From Curvibacter delicatus NBRC 14919 (lineage in GTDB: Bacteria; Pseudomonadota; Gammaproteobacteria; Burkholderiales; Burkholderiaceae_C), in contig NZ_BCWP01000020.1 in assembly GCF_001592265.1 (NCBI RefSeq), positions 1 to 64,000 on the forward strand: a stretch of DNA of 64,000 bases, written 5' to 3'. Shown piece after piece: positions 43,724-58,170 of the stretch. How positions within the stretch are numbered: the first letter of the stretch is position 1; every line of letters starts with the position of its first letter. The notes under the pieces were generated by a model that ran no database searches, was not told the origin of the DNA, and worked only from the letters and a program-made list of their open reading frames with translations. The translations under genes were made by a program, and so were the position numbers.

Positions 43724-44232
43724 GCTTGCGGCGCGTCATCACCCTGTGCACGCTGCTGGCCGCTTTGACGGCATCTGCCAACGCCCCGCTTGACGGCCTG
43801 CTGTTGGGCAGCAGCGAAGCGGAGTTGCAGGCCCGCTTCGAGTCGCTGGTCCGGATGCGAAAACCTGTGCCGGGCCCGAACGGCTTGCGCGGCCTGTGGG
43901 CGCTGCCCGACACCCCGATCTCAGGCTTGCCGTTCCAGACCACCTTCTATTTCAAGGACAAACGCGTTTCCCGCATTGAGCAACGTTGGACATCCTCCGC
44001 CGACAGCTGTAGCGATGCGTCGGTTTTCACCGCCGTCGTGATCGACATCGGCACAAGATACGGCAACGGCCTCATCGCCCACGATGGCAGGGACGGCGAT
44101 GGGATGCGTCAATCCGTGGTCTGGCAGTCGGAGGCGTTCGATACCATGGCTTACGAATCGCTGTCAGCGAGCGAATGCAGCATTCTAGTGATCTACAAGC
44201 CGCACGTGATCAAAGATGCCTCGGAATTGTGA
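43720..44232 (+). CDS. Exported protein of unknown function
   Basis: A 170-residue protein with a signal peptide (MSLRRVITLCTLLAALTASA). The mature part starts PLDGLLLGSSEAELQARF, reminiscent of small periplasmic proteins with a repeated LG.S..E....F element, then FQTTFYFKDKRVSRIEQRW and two Cys (SSADSC, SASECS) that could form a disulfide. The start is coupled to rlhA by ATGA. No function recognised; it is the last gene before the convergent diguanylate cyclase. Confidence 0.75.
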   Translation: MSLRRVITLCTLLAALTASANAPLDGLLLGSSEAELQARFESLVRMRKPVPGPNGLRGLWALPDTPISGLPFQTTFYFKDKRVSRIEQRWTSSADSCSDASVFTAVVIDIGTRYGNGLIAHDGRDGDGMRQSVVWQSEAFDTMAYESLSASECSILVIYKPHVIKDASEL

Positions 44233-44242
44233 GCGCCGCCGC

Positions 44243-46105
44243 TCAGGCCATGCCCTGCTCGACAACGACACGATTTCGCCCTGTGGCCTTGGCCTCATAA
44301 AGCGCGCCATCGGCACGCTGCAGAACAGCGTCCGGGTTCACGTCAGCCGGATGAAGCAACGCAATGCCGATGCTGGCCGTCAACGCCACTGACTTGCCAT
44401 CAATCTCGACGCTCGATTCAGCCAGTTTCAGGCGCAGGCGTTCGGCGATGCGCTGGGCCGCCTCCAGGCTGGCGCCCGGTAACAGGATGGCGAACTCCTC
44501 GCCGCCCAGGCGGCCGCAGCTGTCGATCGAGCGCAGCTCGGCATGCATCAGGGCTGCAAAATGCTGCAACGCCATGTCACCGCCGGCGTGCCCGTAGGTA
44601 TCGTTGATTTGCTTGAAGTGGTCAATGTCGAGCATGAGCACGCAGGCGCTCTGGGTCATCTTGCGTTGAACACGCTGCTGCTCTTCGGCCAGCCGGGCCA
44701 TGAACTGGCGCCGATTGGGCAAGCCGGTCAGGGCATCCATGCTGGCCAGTGCCTTCAGCTCGGCTTCGAGCCGCTTGCGTTCGGTGATGTCGATGCGGTT
44801 GCTGACGATATAGCCGCTGGGTGTCCGATGCTCGATCACCAGCACCCAACGGCCGTCGGTCAACTCTTGCCCCAAAGGCTGCCCATTGGCTTGTTCGTGG
44901 ATTCGAACGCGTTCAGCCACCCAGGCATCGATCCGATCTTTTGCCTTGACATACAGCCCCCGCTCTGCCGAGAGGCGTGCCAACTCTCTGAAAGTGGTGC
45001 CCGGGTGGACCGTGTCGCGGCAATCGCCGAGCATGTCGAGGTAGGCCTTGTTGTAGATGACCAGTTTGCCCTTCGGGTCAAAAATCGTGAAACCCAGGGA
45101 AATGTTGTCCACGGCTTCATTCATCAGCCGATGCATGATTTCGACCTCTTGCTGCGCTGCCAGTCGGAGCCGTTCCTCCCGGCGCATCCGCAGCAGGAGC
45201 CCCCCCAGCACCAGCAGCAAGATGCAGCCGCCGCCCACCATGTAGAGCACATTCGTGTCCCAGGCACGCAAGGCACTGCGCTCCGCAATCCCGACGACGA
45301 TATAGAAGGGAAACTGCTCCAGCTTGCGAAACGCGTAGATGCGGTATTCGCCATCCGTCACGGCCTTGAAACGCTCACGCCCCTCTGTCTCGCCCGCGTC
45401 GATGCGAGCCTGAATCGGATTGCGCACCGGTGTGTTGATGTCCGAGCCGCGCATGGGGTAGCGGATCACCAGGTTGTGGTTGTCGCTGCGCCGAATGAAC
45501 ACCACGCTGCCCTTGTCCAGCTGCAGCGACTTGAAAGCCTGCTCGAGGTAGGCCAGATTGAGCGTGCCGGAGAGAACGGCTTTCAGCTGACCGGAGGAAT
45601 CTCTCACCGCCATGTAGGCCGCGACTGTCTGCAATCCGGAAACCGTGCCGCGGATGGCATCGGAATAGGCAATGTTGACGGAAGGGTCGTTCTTCAGAAG
45701 CTGGAAACCCGGCCGTTGCGCGATGCTGGCACGTTTTTGCAGCATGGCCGGCGGCACCGAGCCATACAGGCTGTTGCCCTCGGCATCCCAGACATAAAAG
45801 CTCCCCAGCTCCGGGAAATTCTCTGTCAGGGGTATCAGGATCTGCGCCACCCGCTCGCGGTAAGACTCTACCGCGCCAATCTGCAGCGCCTCTTTGGGAA
45901 GTTGGCCTGCGATATTGCTCAGGCTGCCTTCAATCCGGCGGAAAATCGCTCGAATCTGACCATCCAGTGCGAAGGCCAGATTTTCTGCATCGTGATGGGC
46001 CCGGCTCAAGGCCGACTCGTAACCCACCCGCAGTTGGTAACCGAGCATGAGCACCAGCAGCCCCAGCCCCAGCAGCAAGACCCTGAAGACGGAACGATTC
46101 GCCAT
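44243..46105 (-). CDS. Membrane-bound diguanylate cyclase with periplasmic sensor and PAS domain
   Basis: A 620-residue c-di-GMP synthase. A membrane helix near residues 8-22 and a second near 285-305 enclose a periplasmic dCache/PDC-type sensor (about 30-280, SVVFIRRSDNHNLVIRYPMRG). After the second helix comes a PAS domain (about 320-440, ISLGFTIFDPKGKLVIYNKAYLDML), then the GGDEF domain with the active-site GGEEF near 534. An RxxD inhibitory site (RSID) lies exactly five residues upstream, so product inhibition is expected. There is no EAL domain. The gene faces rlhA and its partner convergently. Confidence 0.93.
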   Translation of the reverse strand: MANRSVFRVLLLGLGLLVLMLGYQLRVGYESALSRAHHDAENLAFALDGQIRAIFRRIEGSLSNIAGQLPKEALQIGAVESYRERVAQILIPLTENFPELGSFYVWDAEGNSLYGSVPPAMLQKRASIAQRPGFQLLKNDPSVNIAYSDAIRGTVSGLQTVAAYMAVRDSSGQLKAVLSGTLNLAYLEQAFKSLQLDKGSVVFIRRSDNHNLVIRYPMRGSDINTPVRNPIQARIDAGETEGRERFKAVTDGEYRIYAFRKLEQFPFYIVVGIAERSALRAWDTNVLYMVGGGCILLLVLGGLLLRMRREERLRLAAQQEVEIMHRLMNEAVDNISLGFTIFDPKGKLVIYNKAYLDMLGDCRDTVHPGTTFRELARLSAERGLYVKAKDRIDAWVAERVRIHEQANGQPLGQELTDGRWVLVIEHRTPSGYIVSNRIDITERKRLEAELKALASMDALTGLPNRRQFMARLAEEQQRVQRKMTQSACVLMLDIDHFKQINDTYGHAGGDMALQHFAALMHAELRSIDSCGRLGGEEFAILLPGASLEAAQRIAERLRLKLAESSVEIDGKSVALTASIGIALLHPADVNPDAVLQRADGALYEAKATGRNRVVVEQGMA

Positions 46106-46173
46106 GCTTCGTCGTCAATCCCGCAGCTTCGTGTGCCCGCAATGCCTGCGGGCCTGACGCGGCCTGCCCTTCA

Positions 46174-49100
46174 TCAACCGACCCACTTGCGGGCGTTGCG
46201 CCACACCTGCATCCAAGGGCTGGCAACGCCTGCATCCAGATTGGTCCAGCTCATCTGGATGTTGCGGAACACGCGCTCGGGGTGCGGCATCATGGCGGTG
46301 AAACGGCCGTCCGCGGTGGTGACCGCGGTCAAACCACCGGCACTGCCGTTCGGGTTGAACGGGTAGGTCTCGGTGGCCGCACCGTGGTTGTCAACAAAAC
46401 GCATGGCCGCAATCGCCTTGGCCGCGTTGCCGCGGTAGGCGAAGTTGGCGTAGCCCTCACCGTGTGCCACGGCAATCGGCAGGCGGCTGCCGGCCATGCC
46501 CTGCAGGAACAGCGACGGCGACTCCAGCACCTCCACCATCGACAGGCGCGCCTCGAAGCGCTCGCTGCGGTTGGTGGTGAAGCGCGGCCAGTCTTGTGCG
46601 CCTGGGATGATGTCGGCCAGCTCGGCAAACATCTGGCAGCCGTTGCACACGCCCAGGCCGAAGGTGTCGGTGCGGCCGAAGAAGGCCTTGAACTGTTCGG
46701 CCAGCACCGGATTGAAGGTGATGGAGCGCGCCCAGCCAATGCCGGCGCCCAGCGTGTCACCGTAGGAGAAACCACCGCAGGCGACAACCCCCTTGAAGTC
46801 CTGCAACCTGGCGCGGCCGCTCTGCAGGTCGGTCATGTGCACGTCATGGGCCTCGAAGCCGGCCTCATGGAAGGCGTAGGCCATCTCGACGTGCGAATTG
46901 ACACCCTGCTCGCGCAGCACGGCCACCTTGGGGCGGCTGGTCAGCAAGGCGGGCGCCAGCTGTTGCGCCGGATCGAACGTCAGGTGCACATGCATACCCG
47001 GGTCGTTGGGCGCACCGGCGGCTGCGTGCTCGGCATCGGCACAGGCGGTGTTGTCGCGCTGCTGGCAGATCTTCCAGCTCACGCTGTCCCACACCTGGTG
47101 GAGATCGGCCAGCGAGGCACTGAAGACGGCCTTGGCATCGCGCCAGACCTGGACCTCACCCACCCCGGCCGTGACGGCACCACCGGCGGGCCGGGTCTTG
47201 CCGATGACATGGCTGAATTTGGACAGGCCGTGTTCGCGCAGCACCTGCAGCACCGCATCGCGCTCGGCCGTGCGGACCTGCAGCACCACACCCAGCTCTT
47301 CATTGAACAGGGCCTTGAGCGTCAGTTCTTCGCGCCGGGCCTGAACCTGGGTCGCCCAGTTCTTGCTGTCCCCGGCGTCCATGCGGCTGTCGGAAATGCC
47401 ATCACCCTCGGTGACCAGCAGGTCCACATTGAGCGCCACGCCGACATGGCCGGCAAAGGCCATCTCGGCTGCGGCGGCGAACAGGCCGCCGTCGCTGCGG
47501 TCGTGGTAGGCCAGGATCTTGCCCTGCGCACGCAGCGCATTGACGGCCTTGACCAGGTTGATCAGGTCCTGCGGGTCGTCGAGATCCGGCACTGTGTCGC
47601 CGGACTGGTTGAGCGTCTGCGCCAGGATGGAGCCGGCCATGCGGTTGCGGCCCTTACCCAGGTCGACCAGCAGCAGCGTGCTGTCGGCCTCGCTGGCATC
47701 GAGCTGTGGCGTGAGCGTGCCGCGCACATCAGCCAGCGTGGCGAAGGCACTGACGATCAGCGACACCGGCGAGGTAACCTTCTTTTTCTCGTTGCCGCTA
47801 CCGGAGGGGCTTGCAGGGACTTGCCATTGCGTGCGCATGGACAGGCTGTCCTTGCCGACCGGAATCGACACGCCCAGCGCCGGGCACAGCTCCATGCCGA
47901 CGGCCTGCACGGTGGCGTACAGCGCGGCGTCTTCACCCGGTTCGCCGCAGGCGGCCATCCAGTTGGCTGAGAGCTTGACGCGCGAGAGTTCGATCGGTGC
48001 GGCCAGCAGGTTGGTGATGGCTTCGGCCACCGCCATGCGGCCGGAAGCCGGCGCATCGAGCGCGGCCAGCGGCGTGCGCTCGCCCATGCTCATGGCTTCG
48101 CCGGCAAAACCGGCGTAGTCGGCCAACGTCACGGCCACATCGGCCACCGGCACCTGCCAGGGGCCGACCATCTGGTCGCGGTGCGTCAGGCCGCCCACGG
48201 CGCGGTCGCCGATGGTGATGAGGAAACGCTTGGAGGCCACGGTCGGGTGGCTCAGCACGTCGATCACCGCTTTCTGCAGATCGACACCGGTCAGGTCCAG
48301 CGGCTTGAATTGGCGCGCGATGGTCTTGACATCGCGGTGCATCTTGGGCGGCTTGCCCAGCAGCACGTTCATCGGCATGTCGACCGGGCTCTCGGCCCCC
48401 TCGTCGGCCAGCACCAGCTGGCGCTCTTCGGTGGCCACGCCGACCACGGCAAACGGGCAGCGCTCGCGCTCGCAGAAGGCCTTGAACTGTTCCAGCGATT
48501 CCGGCGCAATCGCCATCACATAACGTTCCTGACTCTCGTTGCACCAGATTTCCTTCGGGGCCAGGCCGGACTCTTCCAGCGGCACGGCACGCAAATCAAA
48601 GCGCGCACCGCGGCCGGCATCGTTGGTCAACTCGGGAAAGGCATTCGACAGGCCGCCGGCACCGACGTCGTGGATGGCCAGGATCGGGTTCTTGTCGCCT
48701 TGGGCCCAGCAGTGGTTGATGACCTCCTGCGCCCGGCGCTCGATCTCCGGGTTGCCGCGCTGCACCGAGTCGAAGTCGAGCTCGGCCGCGTTGGCGCCGG
48801 TGGCCATGGAGCTGGCGGCACCACCGCCCATGCCGATGCGCATGCCCGGGCCGCCAAGCTGGATCAACAGCGTGCCAGCCGGGAATTCGATCTTCTTCGT
48901 CAGCTGGGCATCGATGACACCGACACCACCGGCGATCATGATGGGCTTGTGGTAACCGCGCTGCACCGTGTCGACATCGCTGGTGACAGTCTGCTCGTAC
49001 TCGCGGAAATAACCGGCCAGGTTGGGACGGCCGAATTCGTTGTTGAAGGCCGCGCCACCGAGCGGGCCCTCGATCATGATCTGCAGCGGGCTGGCAATGT

Positions 49101-50205
49101 GCTCGGGCTTGCCGCCGGCCTCATCGGACCAGCCGCCCCACAGCTTGGAGACGGTAAAGCCGCTCAGGCCGGCCTTGGGCTTGGAGCCGCGGCCGGTGGC
49201 ACCCTCGTCGCGGATTTCGCCGCCGGCGCCGGTGGAAGCACCCGGGAATGGCGAGATGGCGGTCGGGTGGTTGTGGGTTTCCACCTTCATCAGCACATGG
49301 TTGAGAGCGCTCTCTTTTTGATAGCTGTCGGCGCTGTAACCGGAAGGGCTGGAGGCCATTTTGGCCACGAAACGCTCAACCGGATTGCCTTCCATGATGG
49401 AGGCGTTGTCGGAATAGGCCACCACCGTGTGCTGCGGGCTGGTCTGGTGGGTGTGGCGGATCATGCCGAACATGCTGCGTTCCTGGCGCACACCGTCGAT
49501 TGTGAAGTCGGCGTTGAAAATCTTGTGGCGGCAGTGTTCGCTATTGGCTTGGGCAAACATCATCAGCTCGACGTCGGTCGGGTTGCGCTTCAGGTCGTTG
49601 AAGGCCTTGACCAGGTAGTCGATCTCGTCGTCGGCCAGCGCCAGGCCGAACTGCACGTTGGCCTTTTCCAGTGCGGCGCGACCGCCACCCAGGATGTCGA
49701 CATGCTCCATTGGCGCCGGGTGCAGCTCGGTGAACAGCTCACAGGCCTGCTCGCGCGTGGTCATGGCGCTTTCCGTCATGCGGTCGTGCAACAGTGCCGC
49801 CACCTGGCCCAACTGCTCCGGCGTCAGGCTGGCCTTGCCCAGCAAGGGGGACTTGAGCGTCAGCCGGTATTCGACGATGCGCTCCACCCGGTGCACGGCC
49901 AGGCCGCAGTTGTGGGCGATGTCGGTGGCTTTGGAGGCCCAGGGCGACACGGTGCCGAAACGCGGCGACACCACGATCAGCGGTCCGTCCGTGGGACCGG
50001 TATAGGGATCGCCATACGTCAGCAAGGCACCAAGCTGGTGCTTCAGGTCGGCATCGGGGGCCGTATCACTGGCCACCAGATGCACGAAGCGCGCGGCAAT
50101 GCCGCTGATCTTGTCGTGGATGGCCTGCAGGCCGGGCAGAAGTTGCTGGACGCGGAAAGCGCTGAGCGCGCTACCGCCTTCGAAAGAGCTGATATGCAGG
50201 GTCAC
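46174..50205 (-). CDS. purL: Phosphoribosylformylglycinamidine synthase
   Basis: A 1343-residue large-type PurL carrying out the fourth step of purine synthesis (FGAR + Gln + ATP to FGAM). The synthase part has [59 protein letters not shown] and [16 protein letters not shown]. The C-terminal glutaminase (about 1060-1343) has the nucleophile in [14 protein letters not shown] and the His in MPHPERVFR. The start codon is GTG at 50203-50205. Around residues 295-310 the coding DNA GCTATCAAAAAGAGAGCGCTCTC resembles a repeat motif seen in other genes here, without clear extra length. Confidence 0.96.
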   Translation of the reverse strand: MTLHISSFEGGSALSAFRVQQLLPGLQAIHDKISGIAARFVHLVASDTAPDADLKHQLGALLTYGDPYTGPTDGPLIVVSPRFGTVSPWASKATDIAHNCGLAVHRVERIVEYRLTLKSPLLGKASLTPEQLGQVAALLHDRMTESAMTTREQACELFTELHPAPMEHVDILGGGRAALEKANVQFGLALADDEIDYLVKAFNDLKRNPTDVELMMFAQANSEHCRHKIFNADFTIDGVRQERSMFGMIRHTHQTSPQHTVVAYSDNASIMEGNPVERFVAKMASSPSGYSADSYQKESALNHVLMKVETHNHPTAISPFPGASTGAGGEIRDEGATGRGSKPKAGLSGFTVSKLWGGWSDEAGGKPEHIASPLQIMIEGPLGGAAFNNEFGRPNLAGYFREYEQTVTSDVDTVQRGYHKPIMIAGGVGVIDAQLTKKIEFPAGTLLIQLGGPGMRIGMGGGAASSMATGANAAELDFDSVQRGNPEIERRAQEVINHCWAQGDKNPILAIHDVGAGGLSNAFPELTNDAGRGARFDLRAVPLEESGLAPKEIWCNESQERYVMAIAPESLEQFKAFCERERCPFAVVGVATEERQLVLADEGAESPVDMPMNVLLGKPPKMHRDVKTIARQFKPLDLTGVDLQKAVIDVLSHPTVASKRFLITIGDRAVGGLTHRDQMVGPWQVPVADVAVTLADYAGFAGEAMSMGERTPLAALDAPASGRMAVAEAITNLLAAPIELSRVKLSANWMAACGEPGEDAALYATVQAVGMELCPALGVSIPVGKDSLSMRTQWQVPASPSGSGNEKKKVTSPVSLIVSAFATLADVRGTLTPQLDASEADSTLLLVDLGKGRNRMAGSILAQTLNQSGDTVPDLDDPQDLINLVKAVNALRAQGKILAYHDRSDGGLFAAAAEMAFAGHVGVALNVDLLVTEGDGISDSRMDAGDSKNWATQVQARREELTLKALFNEELGVVLQVRTAERDAVLQVLREHGLSKFSHVIGKTRPAGGAVTAGVGEVQVWRDAKAVFSASLADLHQVWDSVSWKICQQRDNTACADAEHAAAGAPNDPGMHVHLTFDPAQQLAPALLTSRPKVAVLREQGVNSHVEMAYAFHEAGFEAHDVHMTDLQSGRARLQDFKGVVACGGFSYGDTLGAGIGWARSITFNPVLAEQFKAFFGRTDTFGLGVCNGCQMFAELADIIPGAQDWPRFTTNRSERFEARLSMVEVLESPSLFLQGMAGSRLPIAVAHGEGYANFAYRGNAAKAIAAMRFVDNHGAATETYPFNPNGSAGGLTAVTTADGRFTAMMPHPERVFRNIQMSWTNLDAGVASPWMQVWRNARKWVG

Positions 50206-50355
50206 TGTGGTGGCCTTGATGAGGGTGGCGGACGGTGGTCCGTGGAAACCTGTGATTTTAGCTCCGACGTCACAAGCCCTACGGGCAATTGTGAGTCTGC
50301 GCTGAAGTCCTGGCGGACTTTACCGTTCCCGCCTGCGGGAATCCTCGGCCAATGG

Positions 50356-50361
50356 GATAAT
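50356..50361 (+). promoter_or_regulatory. Extended -10 box 14 nt before the map start codon
   Basis: TGG followed by GATAAT, 14 nt before the ATG at 50370; same spacing as rlhA and dapC, no Shine-Dalgarno. Confidence 0.5.
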
Positions 50362-50369
50362 TCACCCCC

Positions 50370-51185
50370 ATGACGATCACCTACAAAGACGAAGCCGGCA
50401 TTGCCGGCATGCGCGTGGCCTGCCGCCTGGCCGCCGAAGTGCTGGATTTCCTCGCCCCCCATGTCAAGCCCGGCGTGACCACCAACGAACTCGACATGCT
50501 GGCCCATGGCTACATCGTGGACGTGCAAGGCGCGATTCCCGCGCCGCTGAACTACGCCCCCTCGGGCTACAACCCCTACCCGAAGTCGATCTGCACCTCG
50601 ATCAACCACCAGGTCTGCCACGGTATCCCGAACGACAAGCCGCTCAAGAAGGGCGACATCGTCAACATCGACATCACCATCATCAAGGACGGCTGGCACG
50701 GCGACACCAGCCGCATGTTCCAGGTCGGCGAGACCTCGATTGCGGCCAAGCGCCTGTGCGCCATGACCTATGACGCCATGTGGCACGGCATCATGCAGGT
50801 CAAACCTGGCGCACACCTGGGCGACATCGGCTGGGCGATCCAGAAATTCGCCGAAAGCAACGGTTTTTCCGTGGTGCGCGAGTTCTGCGGCCACGGCATC
50901 GGCCTGGGATTCCACGAGGAGCCGCAGGTGCTGCACTACGGCAAACCCGGCACGCTGGACGAACTCAAACCCGGCATGACCTTCACCATCGAGCCCATGA
51001 TCAACGCCGGCAAGCGCGACATCAAGGAGCTGGGCGACGGCTGGACCATCGTCACCAAGGACCACTCGCTGTCGGCCCAGTGGGAACACACCATCCTGGT
51101 CACGCCCACCGGCTACGAAGTACTGACGCTGTCGGCCGGCAGCCCGCCGGTACCGGCTTTCGTGACGGCGGCTGCGAAGGCCTGA
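50370..51185 (+). CDS. map: Methionine aminopeptidase type I
   Basis: A 271-residue enzyme removing the initiator Met. The five metal ligands are in place: Asp in [19 protein letters not shown] (two Asp), His in [14 protein letters not shown], Glu in FTIEPMIN and Glu in QWEHTILV. Length is standard. It is followed after 40 bp by glnD, a conserved neighbour in this lineage (in place of the rpsB-map arrangement on the other strand). Confidence 0.95.
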   Translation: MTITYKDEAGIAGMRVACRLAAEVLDFLAPHVKPGVTTNELDMLAHGYIVDVQGAIPAPLNYAPSGYNPYPKSICTSINHQVCHGIPNDKPLKKGDIVNIDITIIKDGWHGDTSRMFQVGETSIAAKRLCAMTYDAMWHGIMQVKPGAHLGDIGWAIQKFAESNGFSVVREFCGHGIGLGFHEEPQVLHYGKPGTLDELKPGMTFTIEPMINAGKRDIKELGDGWTIVTKDHSLSAQWEHTILVTPTGYEVLTLSAGSPPVPAFVTAAAKA

Positions 51186-51225
51186 CCTTCTTCTCGTCTG
51201 GCCTGATTCCTGCTTCATTTTGGTG

Positions 51226-53901
51226 ATGCAAACCATCCAGACCTTGAGAGACCAGTACCGCGCCCGCAAGGCCGAACTGCTGAAGAATGTCACCGAGAGT
51301 GGCGCCTCCACGCGCCATGTGCGCAGCACGCTGCGCCAGTTGGCCCGCCTGGCCGACAGCACGCTCAAGACCCTGTGGAAGCAGGCTGGCTTCGGCCAGC
51401 CCTTTGCCCTGGTTGGCGTCGGCGGCTTCGGCCGCGGCGAACTGTTCCCACATTCCGATATCGACGTGCTCCTGCTGCTGCCCGAAGGACTGTCTCCCGA
51501 CAGCGACGAGGCCCTGCGCCAGCGCATCGAGTCCTTCATCAGCAGTTGCTGGGACGCCGGCCTGGAAATCGGCTCCAGCGTACGGTCCGTATCTGAATGC
51601 CTGGCCGAGGCGGCCAAGGACGTGACGGTGCAGACGGCGTTGCTGGAATCGCGCCTGATTGCCGGCAACACCGAGCTGTTCAAGACCTTCCGCTGGCAGT
51701 TCCGCCAGAGCCTGGACGCGCGCGCCTTTTTTGTCGCCAAGACACTGGAGATGCAGCAGCGCCACAGCAAGTTCGAGGACACCCCCTACTCGCTCGAGCC
51801 GAACTGCAAGGAATCCCCCGGCGGCCTGCGCGACCTGCAGATCATCCTCTGGGTGGCCCAGGCTGCGAGTTACGGCAAGTCCTGGGACGAACTGGCCAAA
51901 TCCGGCCTGGTCACCCCCTTCGAGGTACGCCAGCTCAAACGCAACGAGGCCATGCTGCAGCTCATCCGCATGCGCCTGCACCTGATTGCCGGCCGGCGTG
52001 AAGACCGGCTGGTGTTCGACCTGCAGACCGCGGTGGCCAACACCTTTGGCTACGGACTGCCGGCCCCCACGCTCGGCACTGACGTCTCCACCCTGCCCCC
52101 CGAGGGGGCTGTTCCGCCTCGGGGCGGCCCGTCGGCGAAACGATCAGACACCAACGATGTCCGGACCAAGGTCCGCGCCAGCGAAGCGCTGATGCGCCAC
52201 TACTACTGGGCCGCCAAGGCGGTGGCGCAGCTCAACCAGATCCTGCTGCTCAACATCGAGGAGCGGCTCAACCCCACCGTGCAGCCGCCGCTGCCGATCA
52301 ACGAGCGCTTTGCCGACAAGGCCGGCCTGATCGAGGTGCGCAGCGATGACCTCTACCAGCGTGAGCCGCATGCCATCCTGGAAACCTTCCTGGTCTACCA
52401 GACCACCGAAGGCGCCAAGGGCCTGTCGGCACGCACGCTGCGTGCGCTGTACAACGCGCGCGGCCTGATGGACAGCCGCTTCCGCAAGGACCCGGCCAAC
52501 CAGCAGACCTTCATGCGCATCCTGCAGCAGCCCCAGGGCATCACGCACGCCATGCGCCTGATGAACCAGACCTCGGTGCTGGGGCGCTACCTCTGGACCT
52601 TCCGCCGCATCGTTGGCCAGATGCAGCACGACCTGTTCCACGTCTACACCGTGGACCAGCACATCCTGATGGTGCTGCGCAATGTGCGGCGCTTCTTCAT
52701 GGCCGAGCATGCGCACGAGTACCCGTTCTGTTCGCAACTGGCCGCTGGCTGGGACAAGCCGTGGATCCTGTATGCGGCAGCGCTGTTCCACGACATCGCC
52801 AAGGGCCGTGGCGGCGATCATTCTTCGCTGGGCGCGGTCGAGGTGCGGCACTTCTGCCGCCAGCATGGCATCGCGCGTGATGATGCCCAGCTCATCGAGT
52901 TCCTGGTCAAGGAACACCTCTCGATGAGCCACATTGCGCAGAAGTCCGACCTGACCGACCCGGATGTGATTGCCGCTTTCGCCAAGCAGGTGGGCAGCGA
53001 GCGTTACCTGACGGCGCTCTACCTGCTGACCGTGGCCGACATCCGGGGCACCAGCCCCAAGGTCTGGAATGCCTGGAAAGGCAAGCTGCTGGAAGACCTG
53101 TACCGCTACACCCTGCGCGCCCTGGGCGGCCTGGTCCCCTCACCCGATGCCGAGGTGGAGGCACGCAAGCGTGAGGCGCTGATCCAGCTGGCGCTGCACT
53201 CGCTGCCCTTCGAAGCGCACAAGCCGCTGTGGGACACGCTGGACGTGAGTTACTTCATGCGCCACGACGCGGCCGACATCGCCTGGCACACGCGGCAGCT
53301 GTCACGCCATGTCGGCTCTGACAAGCCCATCGTGCGGGCCCGCCGCTCCCCGGTGGGCGAAGGGCTGCAGGTGCTGGTCTACGCCAAGGACCAGCCCGAC
53401 CTGTTTGCCCGCATCTGCGGCTATTTCGACCACGCCGGCTTCAGCATCCTCGACGCCCGCATCCACACCGCGCGCAACAACTATGCGCTCGACACCTTCC
53501 AGATCGTCACGTCCGCCATGCCCGACCACTACCGCGAACTGACCAACATGGTGGAGGCAGAACTGGCTCGCACCATCATGGAAGGCGGTCCGCTGCCCGC
53601 ACCCAGCCGTGGCCGCCAGTCGCGACGCGTCAAGAGTTTTCCCTTCATGCCGCGCGTCAGCCTCCGGCCGGACGAAAAAGCCCAACGCTGGCTGCTCAGC
53701 ATCACCGCCAGCGACCAGACCGGCCTGCTGTACAAAGTGGCACGCGTGCTGGCGCAGCACGGGATCAACCTGCAGCTGGCCAAGGTCAACACCCTCGGTG
53801 AACGCGTGGACGACAGCTTCCTGATCTGCGGCCAAGCCCTGCAGAACAACCGGGCGCAGCTGGAAATCGAGACGGAACTGCTGGACGTGCTGTCGTCATA
53901 A
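51226..53901 (+). CDS. glnD: Bifunctional PII uridylyltransferase/uridylyl-removing enzyme GlnD with repeat-derived insertion
   Basis: An 891-residue nitrogen sensor that uridylylates and deuridylylates PII. The nucleotidyltransferase motif [20 protein letters not shown] is near residue 65. A GlnE/GlnD helical linker follows; the HD domain is near 520 ([14 protein letters not shown]), and two ACT domains occupy the C-terminal 180 residues ([20 protein letters not shown]). Between FGYG and [17 protein letters not shown] lies an extra stretch, about residues 281-310, whose first 24 residues ([20 protein letters not shown]) are encoded by a 73-bp interspersed repeat related to that in aidB. The frame is kept and the rest is intact, so the enzyme is probably functional. 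Confidence 0.94.
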   Translation: MQTIQTLRDQYRARKAELLKNVTESGASTRHVRSTLRQLARLADSTLKTLWKQAGFGQPFALVGVGGFGRGELFPHSDIDVLLLLPEGLSPDSDEALRQRIESFISSCWDAGLEIGSSVRSVSECLAEAAKDVTVQTALLESRLIAGNTELFKTFRWQFRQSLDARAFFVAKTLEMQQRHSKFEDTPYSLEPNCKESPGGLRDLQIILWVAQAASYGKSWDELAKSGLVTPFEVRQLKRNEAMLQLIRMRLHLIAGRREDRLVFDLQTAVANTFGYGLPAPTLGTDVSTLPPEGAVPPRGGPSAKRSDTNDVRTKVRASEALMRHYYWAAKAVAQLNQILLLNIEERLNPTVQPPLPINERFADKAGLIEVRSDDLYQREPHAILETFLVYQTTEGAKGLSARTLRALYNARGLMDSRFRKDPANQQTFMRILQQPQGITHAMRLMNQTSVLGRYLWTFRRIVGQMQHDLFHVYTVDQHILMVLRNVRRFFMAEHAHEYPFCSQLAAGWDKPWILYAAALFHDIAKGRGGDHSSLGAVEVRHFCRQHGIARDDAQLIEFLVKEHLSMSHIAQKSDLTDPDVIAAFAKQVGSERYLTALYLLTVADIRGTSPKVWNAWKGKLLEDLYRYTLRALGGLVPSPDAEVEARKREALIQLALHSLPFEAHKPLWDTLDVSYFMRHDAADIAWHTRQLSRHVGSDKPIVRARRSPVGEGLQVLVYAKDQPDLFARICGYFDHAGFSILDARIHTARNNYALDTFQIVTSAMPDHYRELTNMVEAELARTIMEGGPLPAPSRGRQSRRVKSFPFMPRVSLRPDEKAQRWLLSITASDQTGLLYKVARVLAQHGINLQLAKVNTLGERVDDSFLICGQALQNNRAQLEIETELLDVLSS
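52064..52136 (+). repeat. Interspersed repeat copy inserted in frame in glnD
   Basis: 73 bp, the same length and reading frame as the copy in aidB (20192-20264), 63 of 73 positions identical. The core inverted repeat CCCCCCGAGGGGGC is unchanged. Confidence 0.88.
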
Positions 53902-53999
53902 AGCACCCGCGCTCCCAATGCGGGTGGTTTGCAGTCCTCCAAGGAGACCCTCGCGACTTGGAATGACCCAGCGGCGCTCAATCGCTCCAAGGCGAGAAC

Positions 54000-54539
54000 T
54001 CAGTCGTCCTGGCCCGCATCCAGACCGGGAAACAGCACCTCGGTGAAACCGAACTGCGTGAAATCGCGCACCCGCATCGGATAGAGCTTGCCAATCAGAT
54101 GGTCGCACTCGTGCTGCACCACGCGGGCGTGAAAACCCTCGACCGTACGGTCGATCGGGTCGCCATACTGATCGAAACCGGTGTAGCGGATGCGTTGCCA
54201 GCGCGGCACCACGGCACGCAGGCCCGGCACCGACAGACAACCTTCCCAGCCCTCTTCCTCAGCCTCACCGATCGGCGTGATGACCGGATTGCACAGCACA
54301 GTGCGCGGCACCACAGGCGCGTCAGGGTAGCGCGGGTTGAACTCGCCACTGCCAAAGATCACCACCTGCAGGTCCACGCCGATCTGCGGCGCCGCCAAGC
54401 CGGCACCGTTGGCCGCCTGCATGGTGTCGAGCAGGTCGGTGATGAGCAGATGCAGCGCGTCGCTGTCGAATTCGGTCACGGGCTGAGCGACGCGCAACAA
54501 GCGCGGGTCGCCCATCTTGAGGATGGTACGGACGGTCAT
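54000..54539 (-). CDS. def: Peptide deformylase
   Basis: A 179-residue metallopeptidase removing the formyl group from nascent proteins. All three motifs are exact: [18 protein letters not shown] and QHECDHLIG. The ATG at 54539 gives the standard N-terminus [15 protein letters not shown]; the longer frame has an unlikely Cys-rich leader. It is divergent from the DUF454 gene. Confidence 0.96.
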   Translation of the reverse strand: MTVRTILKMGDPRLLRVAQPVTEFDSDALHLLITDLLDTMQAANGAGLAAPQIGVDLQVVIFGSGEFNPRYPDAPVVPRTVLCNPVITPIGEAEEEGWEGCLSVPGLRAVVPRWQRIRYTGFDQYGDPIDRTVEGFHARVVQHECDHLIGKLYPMRVRDFTQFGFTEVLFPGLDAGQDD

Positions 54540-54579
54540 GGGAATTCGGAATTGGTAGCACTCAAGCATACAAGAGCGG

Positions 54580-54585
54580 CACAAT
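54580..54585 (+). promoter_or_regulatory. -10-like hexamer 12 nt before the DUF454 start codon
   Basis: CACAAT, 12 nt before the ATG at 54592, identical to the arrangement before the Crp/Fnr gene. Confidence 0.4.
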
Positions 54586-54591
54586 CACGCC

Positions 54592-55035
54592 ATGACCCCG
54601 CCCCGCCCATCCGCACCGAGTCCCCAGGTCCTCGCCGTCCCGCTGTCGGCCCTGCTGCGCTGGGTCTATCTGGTGCTGGCGCTGCTGTTCCTGCTGCTGG
54701 GTCTGATCGGCATCTTCCTGCCGGTGCTGCCGACCACGCCCTTCATCCTGCTGTCGGCCTGGGCGGCGGCACGCAGTTCACCCCGCCTGCTGGCCTGGCT
54801 GGAGGAGCACACGGCCTTCGGCCCCATGATCCGCGACTGGCGCCACGGCGGCGTGGTGCGCCGGCGCTCCAAATGGATGGCCACCGGGGTCATGGCGGCC
54901 AGCGGAACCTACCTGCTGCTGAGTTCGCACTCGCGCTGGGCCGCCGGGCTGGCCATCGCCTGCATGACGGCCGTGGCACTGTGGCTGTGGCAGCGCCCGG
55001 AGCATCATGACGACACGCCCCCGCAGCAGGACTGA
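54592..55035 (+). CDS. DUF454 (YbaN-like) inner-membrane protein
   Basis: A 147-residue protein with three or four hydrophobic segments. The family pattern is clear: LGLIGIFLPVLPTTPFILLSAWAAARSSPRLLAWL, then FGPMIRDWRHGGVVRRRSK. The function of YbaN proteins is not established. It ends 6 bp before the ligA stop codon on the other strand, so the two genes converge. Confidence 0.88.
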   Translation: MTPPRPSAPSPQVLAVPLSALLRWVYLVLALLFLLLGLIGIFLPVLPTTPFILLSAWAAARSSPRLLAWLEEHTAFGPMIRDWRHGGVVRRRSKWMATGVMAASGTYLLLSSHSRWAAGLAIACMTAVALWLWQRPEHHDDTPPQQD

Positions 55036-55041
55036 TGCACT

Positions 55042-58166
<3,125 letters not shown>

Positions 58167-58170
58167 CGTG

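Noticed and set aside
49302-49325. GAGAGCGCTCTC palindrome with a T-run inside purL
   Set aside because: It looks like a terminator but lies in a conserved coding part of purL, and the T-run side faces against transcription. It is more likely coding sequence or a repeat trace.
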